A DNA stretch of 64,000 bases from Doryteuthis pealeii (GCA_023376005.1 CM042147.1:118475412-118539411); one strand, 5' to 3'. Shown: positions 34,165-46,376, numbered from the stretch's first letter. Notes: generated from the letters alone by a model not told the origin. Numbers and translations are program-made.

Positions 34165-34485
34165 CTAGAACATTGCTATTTGTCCATAGGCCCATACTAA
34201 CTATAGAACATTGCTATTTGTCCATAGCCCTATTGTCCATAGCCTAACTTAGAACATTGCTATTTGTCCATAGCCTAACTATAGAACTATAGAACATTGC
34301 TATTTGTCCATAGCCTAACTATAGAACATTGCTATTTGTCCATAGCCTAACATATAGAACATTAGCTATTTGTCCATAGCCTAACTATAGAACATTGCTA
34401 TTTGTCCATAGCCTAACTATAGAACATTGCTATTTGTCCATAGCCTAACTAGCATTGCTATTGTTCCATAGCCTATATATAGAAA
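34165..34485 (+). repeat. 32-bp minisatellite (copy A, about 9 units)
   Basis: The unit carries GAACATTGCTATTTGTCCAT followed by AGCCTAACTATA (32 bp, measured between successive CTAAC words). About nine units, several with small indels. It lies in the SEH1L intron between exons 5 and 6. Copy B has about 15 units. Confidence 0.88.
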
Positions 34486-34732
34486 ATAAATATCTCCCAT
34501 TTTGTAGGAATCTTTTATCTGTTTAAAAAACCAAAATCTTTTTTTAAAATTGGTTCTTTTTTCAGTTTTCATAATTTTACCCATTTTCTATTGTAATTTT
34601 GTCAAGTTATTTTTTTAAACAGTTCTACAATATTATACTACCAATCCATTCATTATTTTATACTAATTTTTTTTTTTTTTTTTTAATCTGTATTTATTTG
34701 GGGTTTGTTTATTTTCAACCCTTATCTTTCAG

Positions 34733-34873
34733 ACGTTGGAGCAAATTACAGACATTAGCATTAGTAACAGATCCTGTACACGATGTTGCCTTTTCTCCAA
34801 ACTTTGGACGTTCTTATCATCGGCTAGCCATTGCATCAAAAGACTTAAAGATTATTAAGATGGTTCCAGTAAA
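34733..34873 (+). CDS. SEH1L: SEH1L exon 6, copy A (RWSKLQTLALVTDPVHDVAF...)
   Basis: A 141-bp exon, phase 2 in and phase 2 out, 46 full codons. It includes LALVTDPVHDVAFSPNFGRS and IASKDLKIIKMVPV. Human Seh1 has [21 protein letters not shown] and LAIATKDVRIF here. The WD-blade features are the DPVHDVAF start and the KDLKI strand. The acceptor is ATCTTTCAG and the donor GTAAGT. The coding sequence is the same in copy B. Confidence 0.95.
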
Positions 34874-34909
34874 GTAAGTTCTTATTATCTATACTATATA
34901 TAAATACTT

Positions 34910-34911
<2 letters not shown>

Positions 34912-34962
<51 letters not shown>
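34912..34962. repeat. (TA)n(CA)n microsatellite, copy A
   Basis: About 20 TA then 5 CA units just after exon 6; copy B (54,231-54,257) is roughly half as long. Confidence 0.92.
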
Positions 34963-34963
<1 letters not shown>

Positions 34964-35182
34964 TTGTACAAACAAGGTTTATGCAAATACACAGTTCTGT
35001 AAAAATAAAAGTGTACCTATACACAGGTGACTAGACATTGACTTTCATATGAATCAACTGTTTCCTAAGCTGTGTCTGCCTAATGTCTAGACAAAAAATA
35101 ATTCTCATCCCTGATATTACCTTTATTTATCCAGTCTCTTCTGACTGGATAAATGAATAGTTGGACAAACCAATTGTTTGAT

Positions 35183-35380
35183 TTTCACTTCATGCTAATG
35201 CCCTTGGCGAAAGGCATGAATTCATTTGGGTAACCAATTGGACAGAATGGGTTCTTTAGCCTTGGGTTGGCAACCTGTCTAGGAGAATGAATACACTGAA
35301 CTCAAACCATCTTTACTCCGATTACAAAGTTGACCTTGTTAACATTCTGCCCATGATGGAGGGGTTGTGTAAATACATAC
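35183..35380 (+). mobile_element. SINE-B, old (copy A)
   Basis: CATGCTAATGCCCTTGGCGA, AAGGCATGAATTCAT, GTCTAGGAGAATGAATACAC and GGAGGGGTTGTGTAAATACA follow SINE-B order. Partner: 54,476. Confidence 0.68.
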
Positions 35381-36178
35381 CTTTGTCCCATAATAGTTGT
35401 TACATTTAGTGCTAGAAATTTATATACAAATGTAAAATTTTGTAGGACTTATTGAAGCACTTGCAACACAAATTGAAAAGTTTTCAAGTGTTTTTTCTTT
35501 TCTTTTTTTCTTATTTTTTAAATTTTTTTTTTTACAACTTCCACATGGCCCAAATTCTACTAAACTTATTGGCTTTTTTTTTTTTTTTCTTTTTTTTTTT
35601 TTTCTTTTTTTCTTTACTGATATGTACTTGTCAACCTTCCTGCTGGAAACCAGAGAAATAGATTTATACAATCAATACTGAATCTATTGAAGTCTAAAGA
35701 ACAACTAAGAAAAAATATAAGAATGTTAATAAAACAGAAACAAAGGCTCATTTAAGTCTACAGAACACACATATTCACACACACACACACAGAAAAAAAT
35801 TCTCCTCGGATTTTGAAGCTTTGGCCATAAAATATGAAAGATTTCATTTTGTTCACCTGAAGCTATTTTAGTTAGTCAGTACGAATTTATAGATTAATCT
35901 TGCATTTCTTATATAAATGTATGTTAGCAGATGGCTGTTTTGCCCATGTTGAATAGCTTCTTTTTTTTTTTTCTTTCTTTTTTCTTTATCACTTTTCCAA
36001 GTTATTACCTCTATCCACATTTACATTCTCTACTTCTTTTCGATATTCTCTCTTTTCGATAGAGGAAGAGAGTTATAAAAATAACTTGCAATTTCTAATG
36101 AGGCAGATAGCCATTTTATGTTAATTTTATTTTGGCCTCTTCTCTAACTTTAGTAAATGTTTTTTATAATAATATATA

Positions 36179-36222
<44 letters not shown>

Positions 36223-36774
36223 TATGAAAATGGGTACGACCCAACTAATAATCCCAAGGCGATGGCAGGAAAAAAATACCCAGAGGATTTGCGCTATGGC
36301 GAGAAATCGAGTTGGTATATTTTTAAACAATATCCGTATTTTAAAACATTCAATTTTAATGTCTATTTTAGTTCTTTATATTGAGCATTTTTAATCAATT
36401 TAGGAAAAAAATCAGAGTAAATAAGATTGTATACTTATTTCTGGTGGTATATATATATTGTACATATATATATATGCATATTTTTCCCCTCATTATTTTA
36501 TCAGTCAAAGTATAACTTGATCTTTTTAGGTATCATTTGGTAAAATTTATTAAGATAAATTTTCTTCACTTCGGTAGGAAAGCATCATGCATTTTAAACT
36601 TTGGTATAAGGACATAGTTTGATCAATCGTCTGGTCACGTCAAGCCTAGCCCTATTATGATGTTTCCCAACCCTATTGCCCTTATATCTAAATGATAACA
36701 TTAAAAGAAGGATTATTATACAAATATCTTCTTTTCTCAACCACCTTTTTATCATATGGGTGCTAGAAGGTGGT

Positions 36775-37062
36775 GATGAGGGTCTACCATGTCCTGGGGA
36801 ATGACGTTAAGCATATTATGATGTGAGGTTCCAGGTTCTGGAGTTTGGGGAATGTGGAGCACCCTTCATCACCATTGCTCCTGGTCCACTTTTGACCCGG
36901 AGTGGAGTACATGTTGGGTCCCATCTATGGGTTGAATGAAAAACATGAGTTTATAAACAAAATTGTATTATCGCATTAAGAATGAATTATTTCACAACTT
37001 TGTCGGCATTAAATGACCCACCGAAGGTTGATATGCCGTAAAACAACCAAAAAACGCATCTA
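36775..37062 (+). mobile_element. Repeat family F, longest copy (copy A)
   Basis: GTGATGAGGGTCTACCATGT, CACCATTGCTCCTGGTCCAC, TGACCCGGAGTGG, GTCGGCATTAAATGACCCAC and GGTTGATATGCCGTAAAACA. The ending matches 25,205 and 26,463. Partner: 56,062-56,360. Confidence 0.5.
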
Positions 37063-37847
37063 TTTTATACTGCAACAGAAAAAAGCCACTGGAATGTTGG
37101 TTTATAATTGTTTCTTCTATTGTGAACTTATTTTCACCAAATGTTTGTTATAGTTAGTAAATATTATCTTTGCTTTTGCTCTAAATACTGTGTAAATTTT
37201 GTGCTTTTGAGACATTTATATAAACATATTAAATTTTGTATAGATTCAGCTACTCAGATTTCCAAAAAGTCAAGAAAATGTGCTTTTTTTTTTTTTTTCA
37301 GAATTTGGTGCCTAAAGGGTTGAATATTATACATGACTGATTACAGTGTTTATTTTCAGAGAGTTTACCAAATTAAATAATTCTTAGAATGGGGGGGGGG
37401 GTGAAAGCACTAGGATGGTGAAACATTTAACTAAAATTTGTTAGACCTATTTCATACAGCTGATTTGTATGTTATTAGCATTGGAAGAATGGGGATGAAA
37501 ATGTGCATTGTCAGTAGTTAGAGACTATTAAGAGCAAACATTGAGAAAGAATAGATATTGTATTATCCATACATTCTTTATGTTATTTAGATATTTTGAC
37601 TGGCAAACATTTTCCTGGCATTAATAATTAATGTTGGCTGCAGGAATTAAGCACTGAATTGGGTTTCAATCACTTGACTAAGATTGTTGAGCAAGATTTT
37701 ATTCTGTAGTCTTTCAGGATAAAGGTATTTCAGTGGTCCAGAATTAAGGGAAATATTACTTGAGAAAGAATAGAATCATTATATGTATAATAATATTCTT
37801 TTAATTCTTTCATAAGTATTTCCTTTTTGTGTTATTTGTTTTTGCAG

Positions 37848-37925
37848 ACCAAGATAGTACATAGAAACAGGTCACTGAGATGAATGTAATTACTTAGCTG
37901 GTCCAATTTGATGACGCATTATCAG
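37848..37925 (+). pseudogene. SEH1L: SEH1L exon 7, copy A (garbled)
   Basis: This stretch aligns to the intact copy B exon at 57,148-57,223 and keeps a TTTGCAG acceptor and a GTAAGT donor. It carries at least five scattered small indels or substitutions (for example ACCAAGATAGTACATAG against ACAAGATAGTAACATAG), so no long reading frame survives. It lies about 1 kb before the N run, where copy A differs from copy B every few tens of bases. I read it as a low-accuracy rendering of a real exon, not an independent pseudogene. Confidence 0.75.
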
Positions 37926-38566
37926 GTAAGTCTTATTTTCATCTCTTACTGCCTATTTTTATTTGTTATTCTATTTGAATAAAAATTTACTACATAAAGA
38001 ATTATTGTTTAGTTACTTCTTGAACATCTGAAATCTGGGTAATTTCTGAGTGTTAGTATTGTGTATAGAGGCGTGGATAAGCATAAACACTAACTTTGGA
38101 ATGCAACAAACCCACGCCACTCCAAGCAACAAACTTTCTGGTGTAAATCATTTGCTGCAAATGTTGCAAATTGTCATAAGAAATATAATTCTTACAGAAA
38201 AAGGAAAGATAAAAAACAAATCTACAGAGCTTGCTTCATTTCTACTGATATATAAATGATAAAATGAGGTGCTTGTACCCCAATTTCGGGGCTTTAAATT
38301 CCTCCGATAACTGTTTGAACCACTGAGATATTCGCATAGATTCAAACAGTTCTGAAACTCCATTTACGAGCTCTATATACCATGTGATGATATAACTAAG
38401 ACACCAGGAGTAAAAAAAATCAACTGGGAATGCTAATAGAGTCTTCTGAATTAAGAAAAAACCTAGAGTTCAAGAGTGTACCGTCCCCTTCTTTTTTCTT
38501 TATTTCTTGTTTTTTCTTTCTATTTTTTAAACATTGGTGCTTCGTGGGCTGTTGTGGACTTCTTTT

Positions 38567-38798
38567 AAGTTGACAGTTGTTGGTATGTGAGCAGACAATG
38601 AGGGAGTCTATCTCATTTTCATTGTGCTAGACTAGGGAGATTGTTTTTATCTGAGTGTATGGCCACACCTCACCGCACTCCCCACTTTACCACACTGAAT
38701 CAGATTACCCGTTGGTGCTATTCATGCATTAATTGGCGGGGGACCAGTATATGAACAGGAACCTTGCATTCCTAGGCAGAGTGCTCTATCCGACTTTT
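38567..38798 (-). mobile_element. SINE-A-like, strongly diverged (copy A)
   Basis: AATGAGGGAGTCTATCTCAT, GTGCTAGACTAGGGAGATTG and TTGGCGGGGGACCAGTATA keep SINE-A order on the minus strand. Partner: 57,833. Confidence 0.65.
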
Positions 38799-38900
38799 GT
38801 TACATAATTGTTAGTACCGTCCCCTAACACTTATGTACAGTAGTGTATGAAACCAAAATTGCTGAATGATACAGCCGGTGGCGCATTTGAATGGATTGAG

Positions 38901-39000
38901 NNNNNNNNNNNNNNNNNNNNNNNNNNNNNNNNNNNNNNNNNNNNNNNNNNNNNNNNNNNNNNNNNNNNNNNNNNNNNNNNNNNNNNNNNNNNNNNNNNNN
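38901..39000. other. Run of 100 N (assembly gap)
   Basis: Exactly 100 N, a conventional placeholder for a gap of unknown size. It separates the two copies of the SEH1L middle exons. Confidence 0.99.
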
Positions 39001-39383
39001 TTATATATATATAATATTATATTATATAAACTTGTGTCTGACACCAAACGCCACATTCTAATATGTTGTTCATGGCCTGATTCCTATATTTAATTTAATC
39101 CCAAGACATTGGAATTTTGAATTTCCTTTAATATAGATATTCATTTTACATGTTAGCCTGTCGGTCAAGTTGATATGGCATGCTTTCTCTGTATAACATT
39201 AAATTTAACAAAAACCAGTGATGGACCTCATATAATAACAGTATCTTGACATCTTTGCCAAGAAAAGAGACCGTATAGAAATGTTTAAAAAATTATACAG
39301 CAATTAGAATAATTCAGGGATGGGTTACTCTATTTCCTGTGCATACATATACTCAAGATTAGGGAAATATTGTTTCACTTATA

Positions 39384-39637
39384 GGGCCGGTTAGGCTAGT
39401 CGTTTAGAAGCGTTCGCTAGAAACCACGTCATTGGTCCTAGTCGCATTCCGTGTCACTCGCCAACTCAGCGTATAGTAGCACAGGGATCGTTGTGCGGTT
39501 TAAAGTAAAGAGCTGAGGTGGTGTGGCGCTCCACTCAACGCTAAAAACATCTCCTTGGTCTAGCGCTATTGAAAGGGATATAGACTCCCTCGCGACTGCT
39601 ATACCGATTTTTAGGCCGCCCCGATGACCTTTACTTA
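39384..39637 (+). mobile_element. SINE-A, copy B partner of 21,777 (error-rich)
   Basis: The same insertion as 21,777, but the head reads GGCCGGTTAGGCTAGTCGTT with many small indels. It lies within 700 bp of the N run. Confidence 0.85.
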
Positions 39638-40446
39638 TGCTTTGCTTATGTATATACCTCTCCCTTCTTGTGTCAGGTTGCTATGGAACCCAGTAAACAT
39701 TTTCTTTTTTTTGGGTTTTTCATAGTTGTATTCATCCGGCGAAACTGGAACCCTACAGATCTTCTGTCTGGTGACGTGTGAGCTGCAGAATGAAAAACAA
39801 GACCTGGTAAAAGGATGGGATGAAAGCTCTTGCTCAACGGCCATCTAGTACATTTATTCTAAAGTCCAACCCCTCCTCATCGTGGCTGGGCGTGTAAACT
39901 TGGTAATATCAGAAGCAGCTATGCCGTCAGGAACTTAAAGTCTTAGTAGTAGTCACCCAAGGAACAGTCTGGCACCCAGTGTTATTAGGGACCACAACCC
40001 AGCCAAAGGGGCTTTTGTGAGAATCCAATGGCTTTTGTGGAATTGGGCTTTTGTGTACTTGTCACTTGTGCTTGTTGAAAATCCTGTGGCAAACAAGAGT
40101 ATTTTCTCCTTCGTCTGACCTGATATGGATGTGGGGTTGGGAACTGCTTTGGAATTTCCTATTTCCCTTGTTTATTCCCTCCATTAATTTACCCACAGGT
40201 GAATTTGTTGGGATGGACACGGCTCAACCGACTCAGAATGAATTCTGTCACAGAAAACAGAAAACTCTCTCCTCCTCTCATGGTATCAATTTCCCAAAAA
40301 TCTATTTCCATAATGTATAACTGTTTTAGTTGTTAATTGTCTTGAGTTAAAATGTTGTTCATTGAAAGGGAATACTTCCCTGTTTTATGTTTTAAGATTT
40401 AAAGACGCTAATCTTAAAAATTAGAACTCTAATTTGAAAATTAATC

Positions 40447-40662
40447 AAGGTTCCCTAGTTCATACCGGCCCTCGCCAATTCAGCGTATGAGTAGCACAGG
40501 TATCTGTTGCAGTAAAGTAAGGAGCTGATGGTAGGTGTTGGCACTCCACCTCAGATGCAAAAAAAATACAATCTCCTTGGTCTAGCGCTAGTGAAAAGGG
40601 GATAGACTCCCTCGCTGATTGGCTGATACCGACTTTAGCACCCCAACGATTTACTTTTATTT
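40447..40662 (+). mobile_element. SINE-A, head missing (copy B)
   Basis: Same as 22,815-23,032 with small indels (TTCCCTAGTTCATACCGG). Confidence 0.83.
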
Positions 40663-40786
40663 ATAACGTTCAAATCATGTCTATGCACATTTTTTTTTTT
40701 CTTCCAGAAAAAATAAACTTGTACAGTTTAAGTGAAAGAGAATAGTTACTATTGGATTGGCCAAAAAGTTGATTCCAGTTTTGTTA

Positions 40787-41006
40787 TTAACTCTTAAAAT
40801 CCTGTCGAGAATTTTCCTATAACCATTTATCAAAAATAGATAAAAATGGCCATTTCATTAAAAGTTACCTGTTATTTCCCTTAAATTAAAGACTTCTGAA
40901 TATGTTTTATATTACATTTAAACAAAGGCTATCATTTGGGGTAGATTAGGAAATTGAATGTGACTTCCAGCCAGTGGAATGAGGTGTATAGGACATTAAG
41001 AGTTAA
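40787..41006 (-). mobile_element. TTAA-flanked MITE (copy B)
   Basis: Same insertion as 23,156-23,377. Confidence 0.8.
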
Positions 41007-41379
41007 ATAGCATTACAAACATTTAGGTTTAGCTAACATCATTCAAAAAAGATTATTTTTTCTCTTGTGACAGTTATGTCAGTGGGTTTTTTTTTTTTTG
41101 GGGGGGGGGTACAAATTGGGAAACTGTCATATATTTGTTCGTGTCTAATATTGAAGATAGAAAATAATCAATATTTTTATGTGTGTATTATGCCTTTTAT
41201 TTTAAGAAAGAAATGTAAAATTCATACAGTTTGTAGATAAAATTCTGTGAATGTTGAAAAAGGTTGGAAGTTTCTTGCTAGATATTTCTCACTTAATTAG
41301 GCTTAATGATTGAGTAGAACAGTTGAAGGTGATAGCAATCAAAAACATTACTTAAGTAATTGATGATAATATATGATAG

Positions 41380-41671
41380 AAGGCGCGTGGTCTAATGGTT
41401 AGAGTCGTAGGAAATGGACTCGTCAACGCGAGTTCAATTCCTGGACGAAGCTGTTGGAATTTCACATGGTGCTAATACCCTTGGGAAAGGTATGAATCCA
41501 ATTCTCCCTCCAGCTATGGGTAAATAGCAGGGCAGACTGGACTCTTTAACCATGGCTAGGTAACCAGTCTAGGAGAAGGAAAACTCTGAATTCAAACCTG
41601 TTAAACTCTGCTTAAGAAATTGACCTTGTGTCGCATCCTGCTCGTGCGGAGGGGTTGGTAAATATATATAT
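41380..41671 (+). mobile_element. SINE-B (copy B)
   Basis: Same insertion as 23,752. Here the head keeps GGTCTAATGGTTAGAGTCGT, which is closer to a tRNA A box than copy A. Confidence 0.85.
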
Positions 41672-41931
41672 GATAGAAGATAACCAACATACTCAAAATA
41701 TCTAACTCAAATGTTGAAAATCATTTGCACATTCTTGTTATGTTAATCCCTTTGATGTGTGTTTCTAATTAAGCAGCAAAAAAAAAAAAAAACACTCTTG
41801 GACATATTTTCTTTTAGTTGGTTTCATCAGCAAAAAAAAAACAATTTTTTAAATAAAAATCTTAGAAAATAACAAGTTTCTACAGGGAGTAGGTATTTAT
41901 AAAGCCACACATCAAAGGGGTTAACAGAACG

Positions 41932-42030
41932 CAAGGTTTCAAATATGGGGCATTCAGTGCCCCATATTGCTATTTAGTAGTATTGGATCTGCAAGACTAG
42001 CTTGCTAACCATTACACTACAATGAAACAC
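41932..42030 (-). mobile_element. SINE-D fragment (copy B)
   Basis: Same insertion as 24,310-24,411. Confidence 0.55.
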
Positions 42031-42124
42031 CCAAGTTTCTACAGGGTGTATGTCCTTTTCAACATTATTGAATTATTAAGAAAATATGAAGAATTAAAAA
42101 CTTTTTTTTTTTTTTTAAATTACC

Positions 42125-42302
42125 ATTGAGAAAGGTATGAATCCAACTGTACTTCTTCCAGCCATGAGTAAATAGTAGGGCAGTCTGGGTTTTTTTTAAC
42201 TTAGATATGGCAACCAGTCTAGGAGAAGGAAAAGTAAATTCAAACCTGTTAAACTCTGCTTAAAAATTTATCTTGTATTGTGTCCTGCTTGTGCCGGGTT
42301 GG
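42125..42302 (+). mobile_element. SINE-B 3' fragment (copy B)
   Basis: Same insertion as 24,494-24,670. Confidence 0.75.
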
Positions 42303-42856
42303 ATTATAATGGCTATTATTATTCTCTTAATATGATTTTTCTTACTTTATACTCCTCCAAGAATGTTGTCTGTGTACTCAAGTCCCCTTTTCCTTTCTTT
42401 CTTTTTACATCAGTGTGACACTTTCAGGTGAACTGATAAACAAATTTAGTGACATTTTTTATTTTTTCTCTTAGATGTGGGTTACTCTCAACTATAGAAT
42501 GATAGTCTGAAAATATATAAAAGCAATTGAAATTAAGATAAAAGAAATTCTGATTTTAAAAAAAAAAAAATAAATAAAATAAAAATGAAAAACTGCTACA
42601 TTCTTTGAAAAATTTTTTTTTTTTTTTTTTTTTTGTAAACCTTAATTTATTTCAATGCAAACAATATGAGAGATATATTTGAAAATGTCAACATGGAAGA
42701 CATTCTGTCCTTTTTGAGAGAAATAAAATTATACAATAGAATATAGACATGAACTTAATCAATATCATACAACATGATCCCCAATGGTGCTAACACATTG
42801 TTAAAACCAATTGCTAAAAAGTATAGATATAAATACACAACATATTACTTCCTAAC

Positions 42857-42921
42857 TGTTAGGCATGACATAACCCCAGACAGGTTGATATGCCATTAAA
42901 ATCAGTCAACCAACCAACTTG
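42857..42921 (+). mobile_element. Repeat family F 3' end (copy B)
   Basis: Same as 25,205-25,281. Confidence 0.5.
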
Positions 42922-43282
42922 ATTTATTCCTTCTTTTTGTGCTGACTGTTGAGCATCAGTTTAATGATTGTATGAGACAGAATTTTTTTTAATGATGTAT
43001 AATTGTAAACTTGGCTGGGATTCTAATTATTTTCTTTTTACTAAAGCGATATCTATCTATCCATCCATATATGCAATTGTCACTCACTCATTTCAACAAC
43101 TGAATTTTCCACCAAAGCAAAAGAGACAAATAATAACAGTGTATCATTAATTATTATAATCTTTTATTTAATTAACATTTGCCTTAAAATGATTTCCATA
43201 ATATTATTGTAAAAAGTAATATCGCTACTGATACAAAAAACTTTTACACCAGATTCTCAATGATCTTGTGATTCAGATTTTC

Positions 43283-43579
43283 AAATAATGTTTGTGTTAT
43301 GTTTTTAACATACAAATAAAAATATGGAAGACTGAAATGATAATGCAAGACCAGGTTGTTGTAAAATTAACAAGGTTTTATTTAACACAGGGTAGAGAAT
43401 GCTTCTACCCTCAAGTGACTTAACCAGTCCAAAACATTGCGTCCCAACATAAACAACTGCCAATCTACAAGTAACATGGCGGAAACCCCTCTTCCAGGTT
43501 TTGACAAAAGCAAAGGGGAACAACTCTAATTTTGTTAGGTCTACCTAACAAGTTTGTATGTAAACGTTATAACATTATC
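43283..43579 (-). mobile_element. Possible solo LTR (copy B)
   Basis: Partner of 25,640-25,945 with the same palindrome and AATAAA-type signal. It ends exactly where the copy-B-only insertion begins. Confidence 0.35.
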
Positions 43580-43962
43580 TTTTAATAATGAAGATTCACT
43601 TCCGGTTTTTCTCTGTAACAAAAACTACATTACTGCTTACGTCACTATACCCGAAATCGTCATAACATAGAATAAATACACTCAAATTTTGAGCATGCAA
43701 CATTAGACAGTCATCATTGTTTTTTAAAACAAGTTTTAATAGATACATCCTCAGTATCATATATTTATATATAGTTTGTTTTATTTTAATAGATATTCAA
43801 AATTAATAGAACTTAGTTTCGATTTCAAATTGTTTTATTTTTTTTACACCTTTAATAAATTTGATGATTTCATGATTTATGGTTCAAACTCTCTGACATT
43901 TAATTTTTAACTTCCACCTCCTCAAGCAATATCAGGAGGGCGTTTTTTTTATTTTGCTAGAT
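43580..43962. mobile_element. 383-bp segment present only in copy B
   Basis: Copy A reads ATTATC-AAGATAAT without interruption at 25,936/25,937, while copy B has 383 bp between those words. The segment includes CTTACGTCACTATACCC, a TAGAATAAATACA word and, near its end, a CCTCCT...AGGAGG hairpin followed by T8. No terminal repeats or target duplication were seen, so insertion in B versus deletion in A is undecided. Confidence 0.6.
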
Positions 43963-44390
43963 AAGATAATACACAACACCTTTCTGATTGATTAAACTGG
44001 ATCTCTTTGTTTTCTTCTAATAGACTATCCATTTTCTTTCATTGCTCGTTACTAATCTGTCCCAAAATGGCAAGATGCATTTAGGAGAGTGTAGAGAGAT
44101 GCAAATATCTACCTTGGCTTTACAATTGGCTTCTGTCAAATCATAGAGAAGCCATTTTTCCAATTTGGGCACCTTTTGCAAGTTGTTGCAAAATAATGGT
44201 GAACTATTGAATGACTTCAATTCAGTTAATCTAATTCTTCAGCCATAGCATGTGTCTGTGCAAACATTCTCCTCTTTTTTTTTCCCAGTTGATGTGGAAA
44301 GATAAGAAAAAAAAGGGAACTGCCCAAAGAGGCATAACAAACAAATAACAGCACTGATTTCTATCAAGTTCATGCAAAAACAGATCAAGG

Positions 44391-44645
44391 GCTTCCCATC
44401 ATGGTGTAATGGTTAACAAGCTAGTCTCCCAGGTCTGTTACTACTGAATAGCTAGTTTGATCTTCTCTGGATGTCCTATTGAAAAAATAAATTGAATACC
44501 ATCAAGAATGAATAAAACAAAATGCCTTCGGCATAAAATAACCCAACAAGGGTTGACCTGCCGTAAAGTTTAACCAACCAACCAACTGGATGTCCCATAC
44601 TTGTGTTACATCCTACCAGTGGTAAATGGTTTGCATAAATACCAA
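44391..44645 (+). mobile_element. SINE-D interrupted by repeat F (copy B)
   Basis: Same nested insertion as 26,368-26,626; head GGTGTAATGGTTAACAAGC is slightly closer to the tRNA A box. Confidence 0.6.
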
Positions 44646-44735
44646 CAAATGCAGATCAACATTAAACTCAACATTTTTAAGCTAAAATCACCTTACCTAA
44701 ATCTTTCTTCAAACACCCTTCAATTTCTTTTCAAT

Positions 44736-44996
44736 AAGTAAGTAAAAGTAAAGTCATCAGGGCAGCCAAATGTCGGTATCAGCCAATCAGCGAGAGAGTC
44801 TATCCCCTTTTCACTAATGCTAGACCAAGGAGATTGTTTATGCGTCTGAGGTGGAGCACCACACCTACCATCAGCTCCTCACTTTACCACACAGATCCCT
44901 GTGCAACTTATACGCTGAGTTGGCGAGGGCCTATATCAAACTAGGAACCTTGTAGTTTCTAGCCAAACACTCTACCGACTGAGCTAACCCGGCCCT
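44736..44996 (-). mobile_element. SINE-A, full length (copy B)
   Basis: Same insertion as 26,713-26,972. Confidence 0.88.
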
Positions 44997-45441
44997 TCTT
45001 TTCAATAATCTATCCCATAAATACTATCAATATTTTTAGTTATTTCTACAATATTATCTTTTCTCTAAATAAATAGCACTACATGTCTTATATGTTCTGT
45101 AGATATATTGTCTATCTTTAGGATGGTCATGTTAATAAGTTCAATTGATAAATCTGACAATGTAAGTTATTTGTTTAAAATACTACAAAGAAATAATAGT
45201 ATGTATTGTTATCATTCAGATATTTTTAGAAAACACATTAAATTTATCTCTATATCTGACATTATGAGATGACCTGATAAATCCCCAAAAAGATCTTTCT
45301 TTTTTTTTTTTACTTATCTCTAAATACAACAATTAGAAGAGAAAATATTGAATGTATATATCTATCTAAGGTATGTATATTTTCAAAATAAAATCAAATC
45401 CAGTCTCTAACCTGCTTCCATCATTTATATTGGGTAAATGG

Positions 45442-45592
45442 TCAGTTTAACTGTCCAATACCTGAGGAATCCCCTAAAGGAGGAATGCTAATGGGATTGA
45501 ACAGTTTTTACCTTTTCTCTCTCCGGGAGGATCACTTTGTGGGAGTTCCTTTTGTCACCCCCTGCCACTATGGTGGTGGGGGATAAACCACT
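45442..45592. mobile_element. SINE-C 3'-part fragment (copy B)
   Basis: Same as 27,444-27,592 with minor differences. Confidence 0.45.
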
Positions 45593-46030
45593 TTAAAGAA
45601 CAGAGCTTTTTTTCTTTTTTTTATATTGGATTTATTTATTCAATATTTCACTTGATTATTTAAAAAAAAAACATTTGACAAGATTTTTTTCAACTTAAAT
45701 ATTTAATAGAAAATACTTAAATCAATACTTTTATAAAAAATGACATTTTTTTAAGCAGATTGAAGTTATTTTATCTTCATTTATAAACTTGAAACTTCAA
45801 ATTTTAATGATAATTTTTTTTTCTTCTTGAAGACAATCAAGTATTTCTAAAACTTACAAACATGGCCAAGCACATATGCCAAGTTTTATGTAACCCTTAT
45901 TTTGCTATTTCAAAATAGATTAATGAACGTTTATAATTACAGTAAATAATCTATGAATATTGATAATAGAACAATCCTCTACAATTGTTTTTCTAATTTT
46001 TGTGTGTATACGCTGTTTGTATTTTTGTAG

Positions 46031-46081
46031 ATCTGGGACAAATCTGAAGATGGACAGTGGCATCAATCTGCTTGCTGGAAG
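46031..46081 (+). CDS. SEH1L: SEH1L exon 1 of those seen, copy B
   Basis: Identical in sequence to the copy A exon at 28,007 (IWDKSEDGQWHQSACWK, 17 codons, phase 0 at both ends), with the same TTTTGTAG acceptor and GTAAAT donor. Flanking introns match copy A for thousands of bases. Just downstream, copy B carries a five-unit 32-bp tandem expansion that is a single unit in copy A. Confidence 0.93.
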
Positions 46082-46208
46082 GTAAATACCAAATCATTAA
46101 ATCAAAAAGATCTTTTCTTTTTTTTTTTTTCTTTTAACATTTGTTCAATTCTATTGATGGAAATTTTAATTGTATCATAAAGTTTTAATGGATGTTTTTT
46201 GTAAGTAT

Positions 46209-46376
46209 TCTGGAATTAGGAATTTAAAAAAAGAATTTTTTCTGGAATTAGGAATTTAAAAAAAGAATTTTTTCTGGAATTAGGAATTTAAAAAAAGATT
46301 TTTTTTCTGGAATTAGGAATTTAAAAAAAGAATTTTTTCTGGAATTAGGAATTTTAAAAAAGAATTTTTTCTATAA
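46209..46376 (+). repeat. 32-bp tandem repeat, copy B only
   Basis: TCTGGAATTAGGAATTTAAA plus AAAAGAATTTTT repeated five times at a 32-bp period. Copy A (about 28,170-28,205) has a single unit. Confidence 0.88.

Larger units (their letters stand above)
21386..38900 (+). repeat. Copy A of a locus assembled twice
   Basis: Beginning with the TA-repeat and ATAAACTTGTGTCTAACAC, this stretch matches 39,001-58,159 in the same order and orientation: SINEs, MITE, LTR-like element, seven SEH1L exons, minisatellite, and the final ...GGATTGAG that abuts the N run. It is 17.5 kb against 19.2 kb in copy B. Copy B is longer through a 383-bp insertion, a 310-bp tandem duplication plus about 0.8 kb around 48.4-49.3 kb, and longer minisatellites. 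The start of the match coincides with the base after the N run and its end with the base before it, as expected for an unmerged contig overlap. Confidence 0.93.

Noticed and set aside
34165..34485. CRISPR-like array of repeated units
   Set aside because: Units are contiguous 32-bp tandem repeats with no unique spacers, in an intron of an animal gene.
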